64,000 nt of DNA, from contig NZ_BDAX01000014.1 of assembly GCF_001612665.1 (NCBI RefSeq), forward strand, positions 1-64,000, written 5' to 3'. The position numbers and the translations under genes are program-made. This DNA is from Nocardia alba NBRC 108234. GTDB taxonomy: Bacteria > Actinomycetota > Actinomycetes > Mycobacteriales > Mycobacteriaceae. The notes under the pieces are model-generated. The model was given only the letters and a program-made list of their open reading frames with translations, did no database searches and was not told where the DNA came from. Below are positions 60,531-64,000 of the stretch, one piece after another (the first letter of the stretch is position 1; each line of letters starts with the position of its first letter).

Positions 60531-62297
60531 CTACCTCGGGGCCTTGCTCGCGGCAACGTCAGCGGCGTATTCGGCGTACGCGGGGATGTAGCCATCCGTC
60601 GGGCCGGACAGCACGTACAGCTGACCTTCCTCGTCGGGCGCATAGCCCTGCTTGCGCAATTCCACCTTGCGACTCTTGAACGTCGAGGTCTGTTCCAGTT
60701 CCTTGACCACTCGCACGTACAGCGGGACCGCGTACAGCGGCAGGCGGTCGTAGGCGGTGGCGGCCAGGGCCTTGCCGTCGAAGGAGGCGCCCGCGGCCAG
60801 CGTGATCGCCGCCATGCCCGCTTTGCCGTCGGTGCCGGGGATGTCGACACCGTAGACGACGGCCTGGTCGATACTCGCGTCGTGCCCGAGCGCGCCCTCG
60901 ACCTGTGTGGTCGCCACGTTCTCGCCCTTCCAGCGGAAGGTGTCGCCGAGCCGGTCGACGAACGCGATGTGCCAGAAGTGCTGATCGCGGACGAGGTCGC
61001 CGGTGTCGAACCAGCAGTCGCCCTTCTTGAAGCCGTCGCGCACCAGCTTGGACTCCGACGCCTTCTCGTCGGTGTACCCGTCGAACGGCTGACGGTCGTT
61101 CACCTTCGCCAGCAGCAGGCCGACCCCGCCGGATCGCACCCGGCGCAGCTTCCCGTCGCGACCGCGCCGGGGGTGGCCGGTGTCGTCGTCGTACTCCACC
61201 ACCGCGTACGGCAGCGGGCACAGCCCGGCGGTCCGGTCGACCCCGAACGCGTTGACGAACGCCAGCGGCGCCTCGCTGGACCCGTAGAACTCGACCACCC
61301 GACCGATCCCGAACCGGCGGCGGAACTCGTCCCACAGCTCGGGCCGCAGCCCGTTGCCCACGGCCAGGCGGACCCGGTTGCCCCGCTCGGCGGGCCGCAC
61401 CGGCTGGTTGATCAGGTATCGGCACAGCTCACCGATGTAGATGAACGCGGTGGCCCGCTCGCGCGCGATCTCGTCCCAGAACCCCGACGCCGAGAACTTG
61501 CGGCTGAGCACGTACGTCGCTTCGCCCGCCAGCACCGCCGACAGCGCGACCGTGAGCGCGTTGTTGTGATAGAGCGGCAGGCAGCAGTACAGGGCGTCGT
61601 CGGCGCGCAGCCGGACGCCGAGCCCGCCGAGTCCGGACATGCTCTTGGTCCAGCGCTGGTGGGTCATCACGCTGGCCTTGGGCAGGCCGGTGGTGCCGGA
61701 GGTGAAGATCAAGAACGCCCGCTCCCCCGCCCGTACCCGCGCACACGTGGCGGGATCGGAATCGGCTGCGGTGCGGGCGGATTCGTCCAGTTCCTCGGCG
61801 GTGAGAACATTCGCCGCGGGCTCCGGCAGCGATAGCAGCGCCTCGGCGCACTCCGCGCCGACGACGTTGAGCACGCTGTCGAGCAGGCCGATGCTGTGGG
61901 CGAGGACCTGATCGCGCTGGTTGTAGTTGAGCAGACCGACCGTGGCGCCGAGTTTGAGCACGGCCAGCACCGTGAACAGCGTCTCCGGCCGGTTGGTCAT
62001 CAGCACACCGACCACATCACCACGAGAAACCCCGCGCGCGGAAAGCACCGCGGCGTAACGGTTCACCGCGCTGTTGGCGGCGCGGTAGGTGTAGGCGTGG
62101 CCTTCGAAACGCAGGAAGACACGGTCGGGCCTGCGGTGCGCGACCCGCTGGAAGTACAGGCCGATGGAGGCTTCGTCCTTGGGGCCCACCAGCATTCCGC
62201 GCGCGTTACGCAACATGCCGGGGGCGTCGAGCGCCATCCCGGGCAGCGCTCTGGCCAGGTCGAAAACGCTGACTGTGTCGCGGGCGTCTGTGCTCAC
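60531..62297 (-). CDS. fadD6: Very-long-chain acyl-CoA synthetase, FATP-type
   Basis: 588 residues from GTG. P-loop FLIFTSGTTGLPKASVMTHQ, VEFYGSSEAPLAFVNAFGVD, CWFDTGDLVRDQHFWHIAFV and WKGENVATTQVEGALGHD mark the FATP/FadD6 branch of acyl-CoA synthetases. It loads long-chain fatty acids onto CoA for storage or lipid synthesis. M. tuberculosis fadD6 (Rv1206) has the same neighbours, folP2 and a LOG gene. Confidence 0.93.
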   Translation of the reverse strand: MSTDARDTVSVFDLARALPGMALDAPGMLRNARGMLVGPKDEASIGLYFQRVAHRRPDRVFLRFEGHAYTYRAANSAVNRYAAVLSARGVSRGDVVGVLMTNRPETLFTVLAVLKLGATVGLLNYNQRDQVLAHSIGLLDSVLNVVGAECAEALLSLPEPAANVLTAEELDESARTAADSDPATCARVRAGERAFLIFTSGTTGLPKASVMTHQRWTKSMSGLGGLGVRLRADDALYCCLPLYHNNALTVALSAVLAGEATYVLSRKFSASGFWDEIARERATAFIYIGELCRYLINQPVRPAERGNRVRLAVGNGLRPELWDEFRRRFGIGRVVEFYGSSEAPLAFVNAFGVDRTAGLCPLPYAVVEYDDDTGHPRRGRDGKLRRVRSGGVGLLLAKVNDRQPFDGYTDEKASESKLVRDGFKKGDCWFDTGDLVRDQHFWHIAFVDRLGDTFRWKGENVATTQVEGALGHDASIDQAVVYGVDIPGTDGKAGMAAITLAAGASFDGKALAATAYDRLPLYAVPLYVRVVKELEQTSTFKSRKVELRKQGYAPDEEGQLYVLSGPTDGYIPAYAEYAADVAASKAPR

Positions 62298-62306
62298 GTC
62301 GATCTC

Positions 62307-62861
62307 CTACTGGGTGGCCGTGGCCGGTTCGAGCGCGGCGAACGCGGTGGGCAGGTCGGGGACCACGACGAGGCGATCACGCGCCCGTGCCGGCACCATC
62401 GTGCGCTGCGACAGTTCGTCGATCCAGCTCAACAGGCCGTCGTAGAAGCCGTTCGCGTTCAGCAGGACAACGGGTTTGGTGTGCTCGCCGAGGTAGCCAC
62501 CGGTCCAGGTCTCGAACAGTTCCTCGAGCGTCCCGATGCCGCCGGGCAGCGTGAGGAACGCGTCGGCGCGCGCTTCCATCAGCTGTTTGCGCTGGCGCAT
62601 GGTGTCGGTGACGAGCAGTTCGTCGGCATCGACATCGGCGACTTCCCGGTGCACCAGGTGTTTCGGGATCACGCCGACGGTGTGCGCGCCACCGGCCCTC
62701 GCCGCCGTCGCGACCGCGCCCATCATCGAGACGTGACCGCCGCCGGAGACCAATTGCCAACCACGCCGGGCGATTTCGGTGCCGACTCGCGCGGCGAGGC
62801 TGATCAGGTCGGGATCGGTGGTACTGGCGGAGCAGTAGACGCAGACGGAATAGCTCACCAT
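62307..62861 (-). CDS. LOG-family phosphoribohydrolase (short form)
   Basis: 184 residues. VSYSVCVYCSASTTDPDLIS, GGGHVSMMGAVATAARAGGA and the diagnostic PGGIGTLEELFETWTGGYLG with the catalytic Arg/Glu environment. LOG proteins split cytokinin ribotides or other nucleoside monophosphates to the base and ribose-5-phosphate. Overlaps the upstream LOG gene by 7 bp. Actinobacterial members of this group can make cytokinins, as M. tuberculosis Rv1205 does. Confidence 0.92.
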   Translation of the reverse strand: MVSYSVCVYCSASTTDPDLISLAARVGTEIARRGWQLVSGGGHVSMMGAVATAARAGGAHTVGVIPKHLVHREVADVDADELLVTDTMRQRKQLMEARADAFLTLPGGIGTLEELFETWTGGYLGEHTKPVVLLNANGFYDGLLSWIDELSQRTMVPARARDRLVVVPDLPTAFAALEPATATQ

Positions 62862-63655
62862 TGATCCTCGGTGCCGAGCCGCTCGATGTTCGCGTGATCG
62901 CCGGTCTCGCCCTGGATGATCCGCACGACCTCGTCGACGCTGTCGGTGAGCTGGATCAGGTCGAGGTCCTCGGGCGAGATCTTGCCGGAACCCGCCAGCG
63001 AGCTACGCAACCAGTCGACCAGACCCGACCAGTAGTCGACGCCGAACAGGATGATCGGGAAGCGGGTGATCTTGCGGGTCTGCACCAGGGTGAGCGCCTC
63101 GAACAATTCGTCGAGGGTGCCGAAGCCGCCGGGCAGACAGACGAAGGCCTGGGAGTACTTCACGAACATCGTCTTGCGCACGAAGAAGTACCGGAAGTTG
63201 ATCCCCAGATCCACCCACTCGTTGAGACCCTGTTCGAACGGCAGCTCGATCCCGAGCCCGATCGAATAGCCGCCGGCCTCCGAGCAGCCGTGGTTGGCCG
63301 CTTCCATCGCGCCGGGCCCGCCGCCGGTGATCACCGCGAAGCCCGCCTCCGCGAGCGCGGTGCCGATCGCCCTGCCCGCCACGTACTCGGGGTGCTCGCG
63401 GCCCGTGCGCGCCGAGCCGAATACCGTCACCGCGGGCGGGATCTCCGCGAGCGCACCGAAACCCTCGACGAACTCGGCCTGGATCCGCAGCACCCGCCAC
63501 GGATCGGTGTGCACCCAGTCGCTGTCCTGCCGCGTATCGAGCAGGTTCCGGTCGGCCGTCCGGACGCCGGGCTTGCGCTCACGGCGGAACATCACCGGAC
63601 CACGGAACCTCGGCTTGACCTTCCCGACCTGTTCGTCAGTGGAATCGGTAGACAT
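62855..63655 (-). CDS. LOG-family protein (long form)
   Basis: 266 residues. VITGGGPGAMEAANHGCSEA, FRYFFVRKTMFVKYSQAFVC and LPGGFGTLDELFEALTLVQT. The N-terminal 60-residue extension (KVKPRFRGPVMFRRERKPGV) separates it from the next copy. Two LOG genes in a row point to a heteromeric complex or separate substrates. dapE and a small frame lie upstream in the same direction. Confidence 0.92.
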   Translation of the reverse strand: MSTDSTDEQVGKVKPRFRGPVMFRRERKPGVRTADRNLLDTRQDSDWVHTDPWRVLRIQAEFVEGFGALAEIPPAVTVFGSARTGREHPEYVAGRAIGTALAEAGFAVITGGGPGAMEAANHGCSEAGGYSIGLGIELPFEQGLNEWVDLGINFRYFFVRKTMFVKYSQAFVCLPGGFGTLDELFEALTLVQTRKITRFPIILFGVDYWSGLVDWLRSSLAGSGKISPEDLDLIQLTDSVDEVVRIIQGETGDHANIERLGTEDQW

Positions 63656-63706
63656 GAACCCAACCTACTGTGTCGGATTGCGGGCGCGGGCGCGCACTTG
63701 TCCGAT

Positions 63707-63805
63707 TCACAGGGACACGCCCTTCGCCCGCAGGATGTCCATGACCCGCTTGTCGTGGGCGGCACACGCGGCACCTTCTCCGGCCTGGCTGATGCGCTGG
63801 ATCAG
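63707..63805 (-). CDS. Possible 32-residue protein starting at a CTG overlapping the dapE stop
   Basis: The frame reads IQRISQAGEGAACAAHDKR then VMDILRAKGVSL and stop, with normal codon use. Its only early start-like codon is CTG at 63805-63803, which overlaps the dapE TGA as CTGA, exactly as seen at 46810. No ATG or GTG is available before residue 22. The ribosome site (GGAG) is too far for comfort. It could be a real small protein or the relic of a longer dapE tail. Confidence 0.35.
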   Translation of the reverse strand: MIQRISQAGEGAACAAHDKRVMDILRAKGVSL

Positions 63806-64000
63806 GCACCCGACAGGTAGCTCCGCAGCATCGCGGTCACCGCGGTGATCTGGCTCAGCGGTACGTGTTCGTCGCGTTTGTGGGCGAGATTGGGGTCGCC
63901 GGGGCCGAAGTTGACGGCGGGGATGCCGCGGGCGGCGAAACGGGAGACGTCGGTCCAGCCGTACTTGGCCCGCACGCCACCGCCACCGTGGGCGTTGACC
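63802..64000 (-). CDS. dapE: Succinyl-diaminopimelate desuccinylase, C-terminal part
   Basis: The last 65 codons: AKYGWTDVSRFAARGIPAVN, FGPGDPNLAHKRDEHVPLSQ and a stop at 63802-63804. HKRDE contains the metal-ligand His of this M20 peptidase-fold enzyme. It removes succinate from N-succinyl-diaminopimelate in lysine and peptidoglycan synthesis. The gene runs off the end of the window. Confidence 0.9.
   Translation of the reverse strand, partial: VNAHGGGGVRAKYGWTDVSRFAARGIPAVNFGPGDPNLAHKRDEHVPLSQITAVTAMLRSYLSGA

Noticed and set aside
60185..60591. Rightward frames repeating VRLSATLGQTRAVEIRVGDL
   Set aside because: They are produced by the 112-bp duplication read on the wrong strand; the repeated protein sequence is a by-product and is antisense to folP2 at one end.

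Overview
The window is high-GC actinobacterial DNA, most likely from Nocardia or a close relative in the Mycobacteriales. Evidence: a fused 2-oxoglutarate decarboxylase/E2 protein (kgd), GpgS, a GlgA/GlgC pair, a SigE-RseA-HtrA-TatB block, a cutinase, a mymA-like operon and WXG100/EspC-type proteins. From memory, many core genes match the Mycobacterium tuberculosis stretch Rv1202-Rv1248 (dapE, two LOG proteins, fadD6, folP2, gpgS, the Rv1209 type, tagA, the Rv1211 type, glgA, glgC, the Rv1220c methyltransferase, sigE, rseA, htrA, tatB, mrp, the Rv1230c-Rv1232c types, the Rv1234 type, corA, kgd), but the blocks are reordered and separated by accessory DNA. No rRNA, tRNA, CRISPR array or complete insertion sequence was seen.

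Layout. 0-7.2 kb: ABC exporter, kgd with a strong terminator, and a His-rich membrane protein. 7.2-8.8 kb: a mosaic scar of gene fragments around a small intact gene that may be an orphan immunity gene. 8.8-13.5 kb: a TetR/membrane-protein pair with twin operators, a lone VapB-like antitoxin, a Uma2 nuclease, a thioredoxin-reductase-like flavoprotein divergent from an XRE-cupin regulator, and a secreted protein. 13.7-19.7 kb: a TetR gene divergent from a monooxygenase-SDR-esterase-acyl-CoA synthetase cluster resembling mymA. 19.7-26 kb: cutinase, molybdopterin oxidoreductase, and an MFS efflux pump with a PadR regulator and a striking nested operator. 25.6-29.9 kb: an OpuA/ProU-type osmolyte ABC system with an extra single-lobe binding-protein paralogue. 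30-37.7 kb: malic enzyme, a flavoprotein, a PHP phosphatase, CorA, a SUFU-domain protein, a GSP17M-type membrane protein and a CitE-like lyase.

37.8-47.6 kb: an MgtE-N/CBS protein, a DUF1003 protein and two paralogous transglycosylases, then a four-gene type VII secretion-associated cassette wedged before mrp, followed by DivIVA-like, tag, a DUF3117 protein and an RlmA-type methyltransferase that seems to begin at a CTG. 47.7-54.4 kb: divergent glycogen genes, then the SigE envelope-stress block with htrA and tatB. 54.5-58.4 kb: an HTH protein with its own dyad, an unknown protein with a CRP-like site, XdhC, and a TetR/membrane-protein pair with a perfect 12-bp-arm operator. 58.4-64 kb: a leftward run of gpgS, folP2, fadD6, two LOG genes and the end of dapE, with a 112-bp tandem duplication just upstream of folP2.

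The features most worth follow-up are the WXG100/EspC cassette (42.2-44.4 kb), the gene scar with a toxin tail and intact immunity-like gene (7.2-8.8 kb), the lobe-deleted binding protein (25.6 kb), the folP2 leader repeats (60.3-60.5 kb), and the CTG starts coupled to upstream stop codons. Protein family names rest on motif reading and memory; no database search was run.
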